Shown: positions 1-9,734, numbered from the stretch's first letter. The stretch is 64,000 nucleotides of DNA from Hyphomonas sp. TMED17 (GCA_002172915.1 NHBW01000002.1:12777-76776); one strand, 5' to 3'. Translations and numbers: made by a program. The notes: a model not told the origin generated them from the letters alone.

Positions 1-125
1 AATGTTACTTAATAATAGAGAGGTCTCGTAATTGGGGGAGTTGTCGGTGCGAGCGGGCATGTAAAGCTCGGATGCGCGGGTAATTAGGGGCACAGACTTT
101 AACGGGGATGTTGGAGTGATTACGC

Positions 126-1110
126 GTGCAGAAAATAATCCTCAATTCAGCCGACGTGCCCGTATCAGATCAGGTTGATTATTTTGTCACGACCTGGGCC
201 AAAGATTATGAAGTCCGGAGGCCAGCTAATCCTGTTAAAAAGACCGAAGCGGGCGCGACGCCAGGGCATGTTGCGGGGTTTGATCTGGATGTTGTCATGT
301 CTCAGATAGGTGATTCAATTTTTCATGGGGGCCGGTTCGATCCGTTTCTTGTTAACCGCGGCGGGGTTAACATACCACCGGCTATGCCCGGATTGATGGT
401 AGTTGCATTTTTATATGGGCGACGGTGTCGTTGGGATTGGCGATGAGGCGAAAACCTTCCGGCGCGGTGATGTGATTGTTTATGATCGAGCCAAGCCGTT
501 TCACTTCAACGGCGCTAGTCGCCACAAGCAGCTTTCGGTTGTGTTGCCATATAACACATTTGGACGTGAGGTGCCGTTCCGGCAATCTTTAAGGATTTTA
601 CATTCGAATAATCCGATGGCAGGTATTATTCATTATCATCTGCGAGAGTTGTCGAAAGCTGTGCAGGCGGATTTGTCTAGTCGGGCACAAATTCTTTTGG
701 CCGGATTTAAGGCGTTTCTGTGTGAAGTTTTCGACCTCAAAATCTCACCAGAGACGCGGATGGACGTTTTCGAGCACAAGCGCAAACTGATTAAGCGATT
801 TGTCAGAGGACATTTGGATGATCCAGGCCTGAGCGTTGACTTATTGATGAATGAATTCGGGGTGTCGCGCGCCTCTCTTTACAGATTATTTGAGGAGTGC
901 GGCGGGGTTGCTTTCTTTATCCGTCGCTGCCGGCTCGAGCGGGCTTATGGTCTACTGTCGACAGCCGGCGCAGATCGTACCGGCGTGGTTGGAAGTGTTG
1001 CTGATCAACTTTGTTTTTATGATGCCGCACATTTTACCAGGAGCTTTAAAGCGCGGTTCGGGATCTGCCCGCGAGATGTTTGCGGTATTGCTCAAATTGC
1101 GATCCTATGA
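126..1110 (+). pseudogene. AraC-family transcriptional regulator, frameshifted
   Basis: Two overlapping reading frames together encode one AraC-type regulator. The first (126-446, GTG start, GGAG nine bases upstream) gives an N-terminal ligand-sensing, cupin-like domain. The second continues it from about 406 to 1110, through the RGDVIVYD segment to two C-terminal helix-turn-helix motifs (around 'LLMNEFGVSRASLYRLF' and 'FYDAAHFTRSFKARFG'). The frame changes inside a run of five T at 408-412. Removing one T gives a continuous protein of about 327 residues, the usual family length. Either the gene is a recent pseudogene or the base is a sequencing error. The regulated target is unknown; the galE gene that follows is on the same strand. 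Family assignment is confident, functionality is not. Confidence 0.75.
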
Positions 1111-1210
1111 GCGGTCGGCACTTGCTTTGGTCGGCTAGCCCGGCCAGACCGCAGGTCCCAGTGTGGCAGTTCTTTCTGCATGTTAGGATAACATTCCTTA
1201 TGCTTTGACT

Positions 1211-1225
1211 GTTATAAAATATAAC
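1211..1225. promoter_or_regulatory. Perfect 6-3-6 palindrome upstream of galE
   Basis: GTTATA-AAA-TATAAC forms a perfect inverted repeat about 130 bases before the galE start, directly after a TTGACT hexamer at 1205-1210. It is a plausible operator for a dimeric regulator or part of a promoter. The protein that would bind it is not known, and AT-rich palindromes of this length can arise by chance. Confidence 0.3.
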
Positions 1226-1356
1226 CAGCACATCGGGGTGTGCCAGTAATCTTCTTAATTTTAATCGCTGCGATCCAGCTATTCGATTTTGCTTGAAGCG
1301 GCTGGCGCAATCTGCGAAGCCGGCAATAAACAATGACCGGAATTGTGAGAGCGAAC

Positions 1357-2352
1357 ATGACAGACCGACCAGTGATATTGGTAACCGGTGGCGCCGGCTA
1401 TATTGGCAGCCACACCTGCAAATGGCTTTCCGGTTTAGGCTATACGCCGGTGACATTTGATAATCTGGTATATGGCCACCGTCACGCGGTTAAATGGGGA
1501 CCATTGGAAGTCGGCGATTTGTCTGAAACAGACCGCGTCATTGAAGTGATTAAAACCTATCAGCCGAAAGCCGTCATTCATTTTGCTGCCTGGTCGTATG
1601 TTGGTGAATCGGTCGCAGAGCCCGCCAAATATTATTCTAACAATGTTGGTGGAACGATTAGCCTGCTCAATGCGATGCGGAATACCGGTCTTGATCAGAT
1701 GGTATTCTCAAGTACCTGCGCGACTTATGGCGAGCCGGCTGAGATACCGATTAAAGAGAGTACGCTGCAAAATCCGATCAATCCGTACGGGCAGTCGAAA
1801 CTGATGATCGAAAAGATATTGCGGGATTATGACCGGGCCTACAATATCCGCTCTGTCGCCCTGCGTTATTTTAATGCCTGCGGCGCTGATCCGGATGGCG
1901 ATATTGGCGAGGAGCACGATCCGGAAACCCATATCATTCCAAGACTATTAATGTCACTGACGGGCGAAATCGACTCATTCAGTATTTTTGGAACGGATTA
2001 CGCCACCCCGGACGGGACCTGTATTCGCGATTATATTCACGTTGATGATCTCGCGCATGGCCATGCGCTGGCGCTGAAGTATCTCGAGGATGGCGGGCAA
2101 ACCAATGATTTTAATCTTGGGTCCGGGGACGGCTTCAGCGTGCGCGAAATTGTTGAGGCCGTCGAAGCGGTCACAGGGCTGAAGGTTCCGCTCAAAATAG
2201 GCGCACGCCGTACCGGAGATCCGCCGGTGCTGACGGCTGACATCGAGAAGGCGCGGGCCGAACTCGGGTTTGAAACGGCGACCTCCGACCTTGCGTCTAT
2301 CGTGCGCACGGCCTGGACTTTCCATCAGTCAAAAAGCGGCTCAAAAAGCTAG
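1357..2352 (+). CDS. galE: UDP-glucose 4-epimerase
   Basis: GalE interconverts UDP-glucose and UDP-galactose using tightly bound NAD in the cytoplasm, supplying galactose for surface polysaccharide. The protein is an extended short-chain dehydrogenase. It has a GGAGYIG nucleotide-binding motif at residues 11-17, a Ser-Ser-Thr catalytic segment near 118-120, and the Tyr144-x3-Lys148 pair in YGQSK. Length is 331 residues, close to the family norm. An upstream in-frame ATG exists at 1333, but 1357 has a GAGAG ribosome-binding site at the right distance and leaves the Rossmann strand near the N-terminus. The gene converges with phoB; their stop codons overlap by four bases inside a terminator hairpin. 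Confidence 0.93.
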   Translation: MTDRPVILVTGGAGYIGSHTCKWLSGLGYTPVTFDNLVYGHRHAVKWGPLEVGDLSETDRVIEVIKTYQPKAVIHFAAWSYVGESVAEPAKYYSNNVGGTISLLNAMRNTGLDQMVFSSTCATYGEPAEIPIKESTLQNPINPYGQSKLMIEKILRDYDRAYNIRSVALRYFNACGADPDGDIGEEHDPETHIIPRLLMSLTGEIDSFSIFGTDYATPDGTCIRDYIHVDDLAHGHALALKYLEDGGQTNDFNLGSGDGFSVREIVEAVEAVTGLKVPLKIGARRTGDPPVLTADIEKARAELGFETATSDLASIVRTAWTFHQSKSGSKS

Positions 2353-2360
2353 CCGCTTTT
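2332..2360. terminator. Bidirectional terminator between galE and phoB
   Basis: AAAAGCGGCT (2332-2341) and AGCCGCTTTT (2351-2360) form a perfect 10-bp stem with a 9-base loop. On the plus strand it ends in four T, and on the minus strand the complement also ends in a T run, so it can act in both directions. The stop codons of galE and phoB both lie in it, sharing the bases CTAG at 2349-2352. Confidence 0.8.
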
Positions 2361-3035
2361 AAGGGAATAGCCGGCTGATCGAACGGTTCTGATGGGATTG
2401 TCTCCGCCTTTGCTCATGAGGGCTTTTCTTAGCCGGCCGATATGAACATCAACCGTTCGGGCTTCAACAAAGACATCTGACCCCCAGACGCCGTCGAGCA
2501 ATTGTTCCCGCGAAAATACGCGCCCGGGATGCTGGGCAAAATAGTCAAGCAACCGAAACTCAGTTGGCCCTAATTCGATCGGCTCGCCATTGCGTGTAAC
2601 CTGATAAGTGCCGCGATTGATTGAAATGTCGCCGACAGTGATCAGCTTTTCAACTAATGCCGGTCGGATACGCCGGAGCACGGCTTTTACTCGTGCCATC
2701 AATTCATGGATTGAGAATGGCTTCGTGATGTAGTCGTCGGCGCCGGTTTCAAGCCCGCGGATCCGGTCGGCCTCTTCGGTTTTGGCGGTTAACATCATGA
2801 TCGGTATATTTGCGGTCTGGGGCCTTGACCGTAACCGGCGGCAGATTTCGATGCCGGATACTTTCGGCAGCATCCAGTCCAAAATAACAAGGTCCGGGAC
2901 GCGCTCTTCAATCAATAATAATGCCTCTTCGCCGTCGGTGGCGGAGGCGGTTTTATAATCGAGGGCTTCGAGATTATAGCGCAGAAGCTCGGCAACTGAT
3001 GTCTCGTCTTCCGCAATTACGATGAATGGTCTCAT
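2349..3035 (-). CDS. phoB: Phosphate regulon response regulator PhoB
   Basis: PhoB is the DNA-binding output of the phosphate-starvation two-component system. It is phosphorylated by PhoR and then activates pst and other pho genes. The 228 residues contain a receiver domain with the acidic pair Glu9-Asp10, phospho-acceptor Asp53 in ILDWMLP and the conserved Lys in LTAK. This is followed by an OmpR/PhoB winged-helix domain (about residues 130-226, with GPTEFRLL and the VDVHIGRLRKAL recognition region). It is the last gene of the pst/pho block. Its start overlaps the phoU stop by four bases (ATGA), which indicates translational coupling. Confidence 0.96.
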   Translation of the reverse strand: MRPFIVIAEDETSVAELLRYNLEALDYKTASATDGEEALLLIEERVPDLVILDWMLPKVSGIEICRRLRSRPQTANIPIMMLTAKTEEADRIRGLETGADDYITKPFSIHELMARVKAVLRRIRPALVEKLITVGDISINRGTYQVTRNGEPIELGPTEFRLLDYFAQHPGRVFSREQLLDGVWGSDVFVEARTVDVHIGRLRKALMSKGGDNPIRTVRSAGYSLKSG

Positions 3036-3763
3036 GCTTTAAAGGCCTTATCACTGCGCTCGGCTTGCTTGTCTTCGATGTTTTGATTGAGAATGTGATT
3101 TCCCGTTGCGATGAAATGCACGACTTTGGCAACGTTCGAGCAATGATCGCCAATCCGCTCGAGGTTTTTAACAATGAAAAGAAAGTTTGATCTTTCATCC
3201 AGCCGTTGGCGGTCTTCGGTCATATAGACCAGCATTGATTTCAATAATGCATTATAGTGACTGTCGATATCGTCATCCTGAAAGATAACTCTCAGGGCGG
3301 CATTGGCATCCCGGCGGGCATAGCCGTCAAGGGCGATTTGAAGCTGACGCGACACTGCGCGACCCATGCGTTCGATGCCCCTTATTGCCATGACATTCTT
3401 GGTCTCCGCGCTGATGTTTCCAGAATCCATGATATGGATGCTTCGTTGCGCGGTATTTTTGGAAAGGTGACCAATTCTTTCAATCGAGCCGGCTATTTTT
3501 ATTGCACCAACCACCATTCTCAGATCGGACGCCATCGGCTGGCGCAGCGCGAGCAGTTTCGTAACATCGCGCTGGCAATCGCTTTCGAGTTTGTCCATTT
3601 CAAGGTTTCGACTGATGACGAGCTCGGCAAGTTCGCGGTTCTGGGTCGTTAAGGCCTGGCAGGCATCGCTGATCATGGTTTCGGCAAGGCCGCCCATTTG
3701 TAGTAGAGCGGCTGAAAGTTGATCAAGTTCATCTGAGAACGAGGTGACAATGTGCTGGTGCAT
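3032..3763 (-). CDS. phoU: Phosphate signalling protein PhoU
   Basis: PhoU is a cytoplasmic all-helical protein that links the PstSCAB transporter to PhoR and keeps the Pho regulon off when phosphate is plentiful. The 243 residues show the usual two repeated three-helix bundles. The metal-binding repeat signatures are visible as 'ERIGHLSKNTA' in the first half and 'ERIGDHCSNVA' near residue 210. The gene follows pstB after 18 bases and overlaps phoB by four, the common alphaproteobacterial order. Confidence 0.96.
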   Translation of the reverse strand: MHQHIVTSFSDELDQLSAALLQMGGLAETMISDACQALTTQNRELAELVISRNLEMDKLESDCQRDVTKLLALRQPMASDLRMVVGAIKIAGSIERIGHLSKNTAQRSIHIMDSGNISAETKNVMAIRGIERMGRAVSRQLQIALDGYARRDANAALRVIFQDDDIDSHYNALLKSMLVYMTEDRQRLDERSNFLFIVKNLERIGDHCSNVAKVVHFIATGNHILNQNIEDKQAERSDKAFKA

Positions 3764-3781
3764 GGCCCTAATCCTGTTTCA

Positions 3782-4585
3782 TCAGCCAAACCGGCCGGTA
3801 ATATAATCTTGCGTCATTTGCTCGAGCGGATTGGTGAATATCGATTCCGTATCGCCTATTTCAATGAGTTTTCCAAGGTTGAAGAATGCAGTTTTCTGAG
3901 AAACCCGAGCGGCTTGCTGCATCGAATGGGTAACCAGGACGATACAATATCGCTGCCGTAACTCGTCCATCAGCTCTTCTATCCGGGCCGTCGCAATTGG
4001 ATCGAGTGCCGAGCATGGTTCATCCATCAGAATGACTTCCGGGCTGACCGCAATCGCTCTGGCGATGCACAATCTTTGTTGCTGTCCGCCCGATAGACTC
4101 GTTCCGGGCTGGTCCAGCCGGTCTTTCACTTCAGACCATAGACCGGCGCGCTGAAGCGAATTTTCGACGATTGCACCAATTTCTTCAGGGTTCGCTGCAA
4201 GGCCATGAATTTTCGGCCCATAAGCGACATTCATATAAATGGATTTTGGAAATGGATTGGGCTTCTGGAATACCATTCCGACACGCGAGCGTAGTATTAC
4301 CGGATTAACTTCGGGCGCGTTGATATTCATCCCGTCAATGATGATCTCGCCTGAGACGCGAGCGTCGGGAACAGTATCATTCATGCGATTGATGCACCGT
4401 AAGAAACTGGTCTTGCCACAGCCAGAAGCGCCAATAAGCGCGGTTACGGCACGGTCGGGAATTTGCACGGAGACATTCGTTATCGCGGGCTTGTCGTTGT
4501 AAAAGACGTTTAGATCGCGGGTTTCGATTTTCCTGTTCTGGCGGTCCGTATCAGTATCAATGGCGGCGCTGTTTCGATCTATCAT
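3782..4585 (-). CDS. pstB: Phosphate ABC transporter ATP-binding protein PstB
   Basis: PstB hydrolyses ATP to drive phosphate import through PstC/PstA. It shows Walker [10 protein letters not shown], the ABC signature [14 protein letters not shown], Walker B VILMDEP and the H-loop in VLVTHSM. The open frame extends upstream to 4717 inside pstA. The start at 4585 (residues [10 protein letters not shown]) gives 267 residues, the normal length, and begins six bases after the pstA stop. The upstream extension translates to an arginine- and histidine-rich stretch unlike the family. Confidence 0.96.
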   Translation of the reverse strand: MIDRNSAAIDTDTDRQNRKIETRDLNVFYNDKPAITNVSVQIPDRAVTALIGASGCGKTSFLRCINRMNDTVPDARVSGEIIIDGMNINAPEVNPVILRSRVGMVFQKPNPFPKSIYMNVAYGPKIHGLAANPEEIGAIVENSLQRAGLWSEVKDRLDQPGTSLSGGQQQRLCIARAIAVSPEVILMDEPCSALDPIATARIEELMDELRQRYCIVLVTHSMQQAARVSQKTAFFNLGKLIEIGDTESIFTNPLEQMTQDYITGRFG

Positions 4586-4590
4586 GGCTG

Positions 4591-6204
4591 TCACTTTCGG
4601 TCGAATTTCAGGCGGATTGCGACCGCTATCAGATTTATGATGATGAGGAACCCGACCAATACTAGCACAAGCGCGGAGGTCAGTGGTTCCCACGCGCGCT
4701 CGGCCCCCGAGAACCATTTGAAAATAAGAACCGGCAAGACAGTCGCCTCCTGATTGGGGGAAGTGGGCACCTCGTTTACAAATGCAACCATGCCGATCAA
4801 CAGTAATGGCGCGGTCTCGCCCAGAGCCCTTGCCATGCCAATAATCGCACCAGTTATAATCCCTGGTGCAGCCAGTGGCAGAATGTGATGAAAAACTGTC
4901 TGGGCACGGGTTGCACCAATCCCGAGCGCTGCATTTCGGACCGATTGCGGCACGGCCTGCAGGGCGGCCTGGGAGGCCATGATGATGGTTGGCAGGATAA
5001 GAAGCCCGAGGACTAGTCCGCCAACCAGCGGTATTGAACGCGGCATGTTGAATATATTCAGGAAGATCGCTGCCCCGAGGAGTCCGAAGATAATCGAAGG
5101 AACAGCCGCCAGATTGTTAATATTGACGCGTATGATTCCAGTGATCCAGTTTTTATTGGCAAATTCTTCTAGGTAGATCGCGGCGAGAATACCGACCGGG
5201 ATGGCAAAAATCGCTGTTACCAGCATGGTCAGGATTGACCCGGCAATAGCGGCGGCCGCACCAGCGAGTTCAGAATAGGTACTATCCGACTGGAGCAGAA
5301 GGTCGGAATTAAACTTTCGAATGATGCGGCCTTGATCCTGTAGGCTTGTGATGAGAGCGATCTGATAATTGGAGACGTTCCGGTCTGTTGCGACGGTTTC
5401 GAGTATAAGGGCTTCGAGCGGAGCTGTGCGCAGCACATTTTCGCCAGAGGGCACTATGCTCAAGGCCTCAAGTTCAAGCCGGCTCTGCGAGGCCGAAACG
5501 AGCGTGAACCAGTTTTGTCCCGACCTTATCAGAATGTCCTGACTTGGCCGCCCATCTACCAGAGCGAGCGCTGAATAGGCGGCTTGTAGTTCGCTCGTGC
5601 CGACCCCAGACACGGCATAATTCGCGCCCGCAAGGTGATGAAGCAACGCTGTTCCAGGTAAATCAGCCCTCTGATATCGGCCGATTTTCTGTTTTAGAAA
5701 TAAGTCTGCATCATCCGAAATTACAATATCGAAGGTCTGGCGGGTATCAATCATGTCTGGATTGGCTGCAGTTTTGCGCGCCATCGGCAGAACACCAAGG
5801 CGGGGCAGCGTCGAGTATAATATCCGCGTTTTAGCAGCTGATGTACTGGCCTCGGGGAAGAGCGACACCAGCCGGTCTTTTACCAGTTGGTTGAAGCCGC
5901 TAATATTACTTTCGATCTGGACCGGATCCAATGTTTCACCCGGTGCGATGATGGTTCGCTCGAGCGTTAAGTCCAGACGTAAATAATGCTTACTGAACGC
6001 CGACTGGGCCTGATTTATGATGGATGCGAAAAGAATGATAAGGGCTAGAACGGCCAGCCCGACCGCGGTCGCAGAATAGACTCTGAAGCGGCGCTCTGCA
6101 GCCTGCCGCCGTTTCAGCCGCTTTAGCGCCTGTGCTCCGGTGAACGGGGTTTCGACTGTACCGGTCAGGTCGGATGGAGAATTCTGCTTGCTCATGTCAC
6201 TCAT
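4591..6204 (-). CDS. pstA: Phosphate ABC transporter permease PstA, with N-terminal extension
   Basis: PstA is one of the two membrane subunits of the high-affinity phosphate importer. At 537 residues it is much longer than the E. coli protein (about 300). The permease domain is in the C-terminal half, with several membrane segments and the EAA loop '[23 protein letters not shown]' region that contacts PstB. The first 300 residues hold one membrane anchor (about residues 42-65) and a periplasmic domain matching the extension found in alphaproteobacterial PstA proteins (DUF3333-type). The function of the extension is not established. It overlaps pstC by eight bases. Confidence 0.94.
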   Translation of the reverse strand: MSDMSKQNSPSDLTGTVETPFTGAQALKRLKRRQAAERRFRVYSATAVGLAVLALIILFASIINQAQSAFSKHYLRLDLTLERTIIAPGETLDPVQIESNISGFNQLVKDRLVSLFPEASTSAAKTRILYSTLPRLGVLPMARKTAANPDMIDTRQTFDIVISDDADLFLKQKIGRYQRADLPGTALLHHLAGANYAVSGVGTSELQAAYSALALVDGRPSQDILIRSGQNWFTLVSASQSRLELEALSIVPSGENVLRTAPLEALILETVATDRNVSNYQIALITSLQDQGRIIRKFNSDLLLQSDSTYSELAGAAAAIAGSILTMLVTAIFAIPVGILAAIYLEEFANKNWITGIIRVNINNLAAVPSIIFGLLGAAIFLNIFNMPRSIPLVGGLVLGLLILPTIIMASQAALQAVPQSVRNAALGIGATRAQTVFHHILPLAAPGIITGAIIGMARALGETAPLLLIGMVAFVNEVPTSPNQEATVLPVLIFKWFSGAERAWEPLTSALVLVLVGFLIIINLIAVAIRLKFDRK

Positions 6205-7618
6205 ATTTCTGCCGGTAGGTTCGAACGACTTGAAGGGCGATTAGATTGAAGCCAAGTGTGACGACGAATAAGACCGCGCCAAGGGCAAAGGCAGATAGGG
6301 TTTTGACACTGTCAAATGCGGTATCACCGGTTAGCAAGGCAACGATTTCAGCCGTAATGGTCGTCATGTCTGATGTCGGGTCGAGCGTTATCTGGGCGCG
6401 CTGACCAGCGGCCATAACCACAATCATGGTCTCGCCAATGGCGCGTGATAAGCCCAATAGAAGCGCAGCGATAATGCCGGGAAAGGCGACCGGCAGGACC
6501 ACGCCTTTTATCATTTCCGATTTAGTTGTCCCGACGGCCAGAGCGGCTTCCCGTAAGGATTGCGGAACTGCATTGATAATATCATCTGACAAGGACGATA
6601 CGGTCGGTATGATCATAATACCCATGACGATTGCTGCTGCGAGCGCACTTTGTGGTTGTGCCGCAAGAAAATTATCGGGGACAAACGGGAGAAGATTTAT
6701 CCATTCAGCACCGTCGCGAATGATTGGGGCAACTGTCAGGGCCGCGAAAAACCCATAAACAACAGTCGGAATACCAGCGAGTATTTCGAGAATGGGTTTA
6801 ATCATGGAGCGCAATTTCGGGCTTGCATATTCAGACATGAATATAGCTGAAAATAGCCCGATGGGTGCGGCCACCATCATCGCCAGAATCGCAATGGTAA
6901 TGGTTCCGAAAAACAGTGGTACGGCGCCGAAATCTTCCTCGGTTTGGGCATTCCAGTCCATGCCGAATATAAAAGCTGGCAGACTCGGACTGTTTGCAGC
7001 CGCAAAAAATCGCAATGTCTCGAGAAATAGCGAAACAACAATGCCGAGCGTGGTTAGAATGGCAATCAGTGCGCACAAGAATAAGAGGCAGTTGATAACG
7101 ATTTCGATATGGTTTCGTTTTGAATTATAGATTTTGTATTCACGTGATGCGAACAAAAAGGCGCCTGTGGCGATAAGTGTTGCCAGCATGATCGCGGCTA
7201 GTCGCAATTGGCCTTTGAGGGCGATGAAGCGTTGGCTTGCGGCGTTAAAAAAGGCGTCATCGGTTGGGGTGGCCTGTTGCATGCCGGCATATTCGGTGAG
7301 CTTGTCGAGATAGACCTGCCGTTCGAGCTTCGGCAGGTTTTGAATATTATCGGCCAGCTCGGATGAAATCAGGACCTGTGTCATGCGATCGACTGAAAGG
7401 ATATGCAGTGTCAAAATCAGCAATGCTGGCGCCATAGCGCAAAGCGCAACGAAAAAGGCTTTGTGGTTGGCGCGTAATCCGCGCTGAAATTGCGATGTCG
7501 GGGCTGCCATTGCAGCCGGCGGGCTTCTGCGTCCGATGATGAATGCCGCAAATCCAATACTTGCCACTATTGTTAACAATAGCGAAGCGTTTGGTAAGTA
7601 TGCGAGGCTAGCCAGCAT
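6197..7618 (-). CDS. pstC: Phosphate ABC transporter permease PstC
   Basis: PstC pairs with PstA to form the phosphate channel. The 473 residues include an extended N-terminal region with two early membrane segments and a periplasmic stretch, then the permease core with the EAA loop 'AALAVGTTKSEMIKGVVLPVAFPG'. The start at 7618 has an AAGGGA ribosome-binding site about nine bases upstream. The 84-base gap to rluA is the only substantial intergenic space in the block and may hold a promoter. No pstS precedes it, so the phosphate-binding protein must be encoded elsewhere. Confidence 0.95.
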   Translation of the reverse strand: MLASLAYLPNASLLLTIVASIGFAAFIIGRRSPPAAMAAPTSQFQRGLRANHKAFFVALCAMAPALLILTLHILSVDRMTQVLISSELADNIQNLPKLERQVYLDKLTEYAGMQQATPTDDAFFNAASQRFIALKGQLRLAAIMLATLIATGAFLFASREYKIYNSKRNHIEIVINCLLFLCALIAILTTLGIVVSLFLETLRFFAAANSPSLPAFIFGMDWNAQTEEDFGAVPLFFGTITIAILAMMVAAPIGLFSAIFMSEYASPKLRSMIKPILEILAGIPTVVYGFFAALTVAPIIRDGAEWINLLPFVPDNFLAAQPQSALAAAIVMGIMIIPTVSSLSDDIINAVPQSLREAALAVGTTKSEMIKGVVLPVAFPGIIAALLLGLSRAIGETMIVVMAAGQRAQITLDPTSDMTTITAEIVALLTGDTAFDSVKTLSAFALGAVLFVVTLGFNLIALQVVRTYRQKYE

Positions 7619-7702
7619 TATTAATAATTCCCTTGCGACCGTCTTAGGGTGAGATCGTAATAATTATGTGACATTAACAGCCTCTTCATTTTCGACGCTG
7701 TT

Positions 7703-8356
7703 TCAGAAAGGCGCGGTAGAATTTATTTGCAGGGTTTCGTTGGTCTCGGGATGGAATAGCGCCAATCCGCAGGCATGTAGCATAAGCCGTGCAGTCCGTT
7801 CAGCGGGGCCATAGAAATTATCGCCGAGAATACCATGTCCGATTGCCGCCATGTGCAGTCTTAGCTGATGCGAGCGGCCAGTTTCAGGTTCGAGCTGAAC
7901 CCGGCTTGCTGTCTGTGAGCGGGCAAGAACACGCCATCGCGTCAGGGCTACCTGTCCGCCGGCCTCGATGTGGCGTAGAGGGCGCAATACCGAATATTTT
8001 GCTATTGGCAGGTCGATAAGGCCGCTTTCCTGATCCGGATGACCGTCAATGACTGCTTCATAAATTTTTTTTATGCGTCGCTTTTCGAATTGTCGCGATA
8101 ATGCCGCCTGAGCGCGTTTGGTGCGCCCGAAAATCATGAGGCCGGATGTATCCATATCGAGCCTGTGAACGGTTAAAACCGGCCCGAAGACCTGCTCGGC
8201 ATACGCGCTTGCACAAATGGATTTACCGTCCCCTCTTCCGGGGACACTGAGCAGGCCGGAAGGCTTATCAATGACGACCAGGTCGGGATCATGATAAACG
8301 ATGCCCATCTTATGTATGGGCGGCGGGCGATAGATGTGCGGTGGGATATCAGCCAT
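7703..8356 (-). CDS. rluA: RluA-family pseudouridine synthase
   Basis: This cytoplasmic enzyme converts uridine to pseudouridine; RluA acts on 23S rRNA U746 and tRNA U32. The catalytic motif HRLDMDTSGL contains the essential Asp. The tail GRSHQLRLHM...GHGILGDNFYG matches RluA closely. The start at 8356 (residues MADIPPHIYR) gives 217 residues, like E. coli RluA (219), and overlaps the phoR stop by eight bases. The open frame continues further into phoR, but that extension is not family-like. Its place between phoR and pstC is unusual and presumably means co-transcription with the Pho genes. Confidence 0.9.
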   Translation of the reverse strand: MADIPPHIYRPPPIHKMGIVYHDPDLVVIDKPSGLLSVPGRGDGKSICASAYAEQVFGPVLTVHRLDMDTSGLMIFGRTKRAQAALSRQFEKRRIKKIYEAVIDGHPDQESGLIDLPIAKYSVLRPLRHIEAGGQVALTRWRVLARSQTASRVQLEPETGRSHQLRLHMAAIGHGILGDNFYGPAERTARLMLHACGLALFHPETNETLQINSTAPF

Positions 8357-9734
8357 GTCGGACCGGAACGTTTCCACGCGGTAGCCAGAAGCTGAAGGCC
8401 GTGCCGACGCCTTTTTTACTTTCAACAGCGAGACCGCCGCGATGCCGGGCGAGGATGTGCTTGACGATTGCCAGGCCCAGTCCGGTCCCGTCTATTCTGC
8501 CGCCGCGACTTTCATCGACACGATAAAAGCGTTCGCCCAGTCGCGGCAGTTTTTGGGCAGATATTCCTGATCCCTCATCAACGACTCTGACCCAAATGGC
8601 AGGTACTTTTTGCGAGGCTTGAGGTGACAATAGCGTGGCATGAGCCGCTTCCGGAATTCCCCTCGAAATATCACTCTCTGCGCGCTCCATTGTATTGGCA
8701 GCGCCGATCTGAACAATCACCTTTTCGCCATCGGCGGCGTATTTGATGGCATTGCTGATCAGGTTCTGGATAACTTGTGTCATTTCGTCGGGATCTGCGA
8801 CAACCCAGAAGGATTGGTCGGTGTTCTCAGCTACGATCTTCAGACTTTTTTCGTGGGCCATCTGCTCTAGCGTGTCTATGGCGGCAACTAGCAGCGGGCT
8901 AAGGTCAATGGTGGTGGAAGGAACATTGTGTTCGCTGAATTCGATTCTCGATAATGATAGCAGGTCCGAAATTAGTCGCTTCATGCGCTCGGACTGTTGA
9001 AACATGATGTCCAAGAAATTTCCCCATGCCGCATAATCGTTTTTGGCCGGACCGCGCATGGTTTCAATGAAGCCTGAAATGGCGGTTAGAGGTGTCCGCA
9101 GCTCATGGCTGGCATTTGCAAGAAAATCGACCCGGACCTGTTCGGCGCGACGGATTGTTGTTCTATCCTCTAGCGTAATAATGACGGTATTTTCTTTCGG
9201 GCCAGGCCGGATTTGTGCAATCCAGGACTGGCCGTCATTAGGTAATTTGAACGCAAGTTGCTCTTCGGCGCCGGTGTCTGACACACGGATGCTGGCCGCC
9301 AGCAAATCGGGCTGCCTGAGGGCTGCGGATGCCCGCACCCCATTGTCTGTTACCAGCCTAAACACTTCTTTAGCCTTGGCATTTGCTACTTCGAGCCGTC
9401 CGTCGGCATTGATCAGTATTGTTGGAAAGGGCAGTCCATTTATCAAACCGTGAACTGTGTCTTCATAGGCTTTCGAATTTGCGGACTCGGTTGCCGCCGG
9501 TTCGGTATCGGCTTCGACTGAAGCGACATGGTAATGTGCTGACCCCTCAAAATACGCAATCGCGCCGAGTATTAGTACCAGGTTCGCAAGAACCCATTCA
9601 GCTAGGCTGATGCCGCCGGTAAATAATAAAAGCGTTAAAAGCCCGGCGCAGCCAAAAATCAGAACGAAAAAATCCTTTCGTCTTTTTTGCCTGAGGGTCT
9701 GAATTTTATTCGGGCGGCTACTATTATTCGACAT
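8349..9734 (-). CDS. phoR: Phosphate regulon sensor histidine kinase PhoR
   Basis: PhoR is the inner-membrane kinase that phosphorylates PhoB. The 461 residues show two hydrophobic segments (about 22-40 and 46-62), a PAS-like domain (about 95-190) and a dimerisation helix with His210 in FLANASHELRTPL. The ATP-binding domain follows, with the N box (QNLISNAIKYA), G1 (VVDEGSGIS) and G2 (GTGLGLAIVKH). A ribosome-binding site AGGGTGG precedes the ATG. Unlike the common layout where phoR follows phoB, here it heads the block and phoB ends it. Confidence 0.94.
   Translation of the reverse strand: MSNNSSRPNKIQTLRQKRRKDFFVLIFGCAGLLTLLLFTGGISLAEWVLANLVLILGAIAYFEGSAHYHVASVEADTEPAATESANSKAYEDTVHGLINGLPFPTILINADGRLEVANAKAKEVFRLVTDNGVRASAALRQPDLLAASIRVSDTGAEEQLAFKLPNDGQSWIAQIRPGPKENTVIITLEDRTTIRRAEQVRVDFLANASHELRTPLTAISGFIETMRGPAKNDYAAWGNFLDIMFQQSERMKRLISDLLSLSRIEFSEHNVPSTTIDLSPLLVAAIDTLEQMAHEKSLKIVAENTDQSFWVVADPDEMTQVIQNLISNAIKYAADGEKVIVQIGAANTMERAESDISRGIPEAAHATLLSPQASQKVPAIWVRVVDEGSGISAQKLPRLGERFYRVDESRGGRIDGTGLGLAIVKHILARHRGGLAVESKKGVGTAFSFWLPRGNVPVRHG

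Noticed and set aside
1205-1230. TTGACT as a -35 box with TATAAC as the -10 for galE
   Set aside because: The two hexamers are only nine bases apart, too close for sigma-70, and no good -10 lies 17 bases away.
851-1456. Plus frame 851-1138 and minus frame 1046-1456 near the AraC-type gene and galE
   Set aside because: Both are out-of-frame shadows of the regulator and galE, with no protein-family resemblance.
7650-7690. Possible Pho box upstream of pstC (CTGTTAATGTCACATAATT on the minus strand)
   Set aside because: Only one half-site resembles CTGTCAT and the second does not sit at the expected 11-base period, so the match is too weak to call without a scoring matrix.
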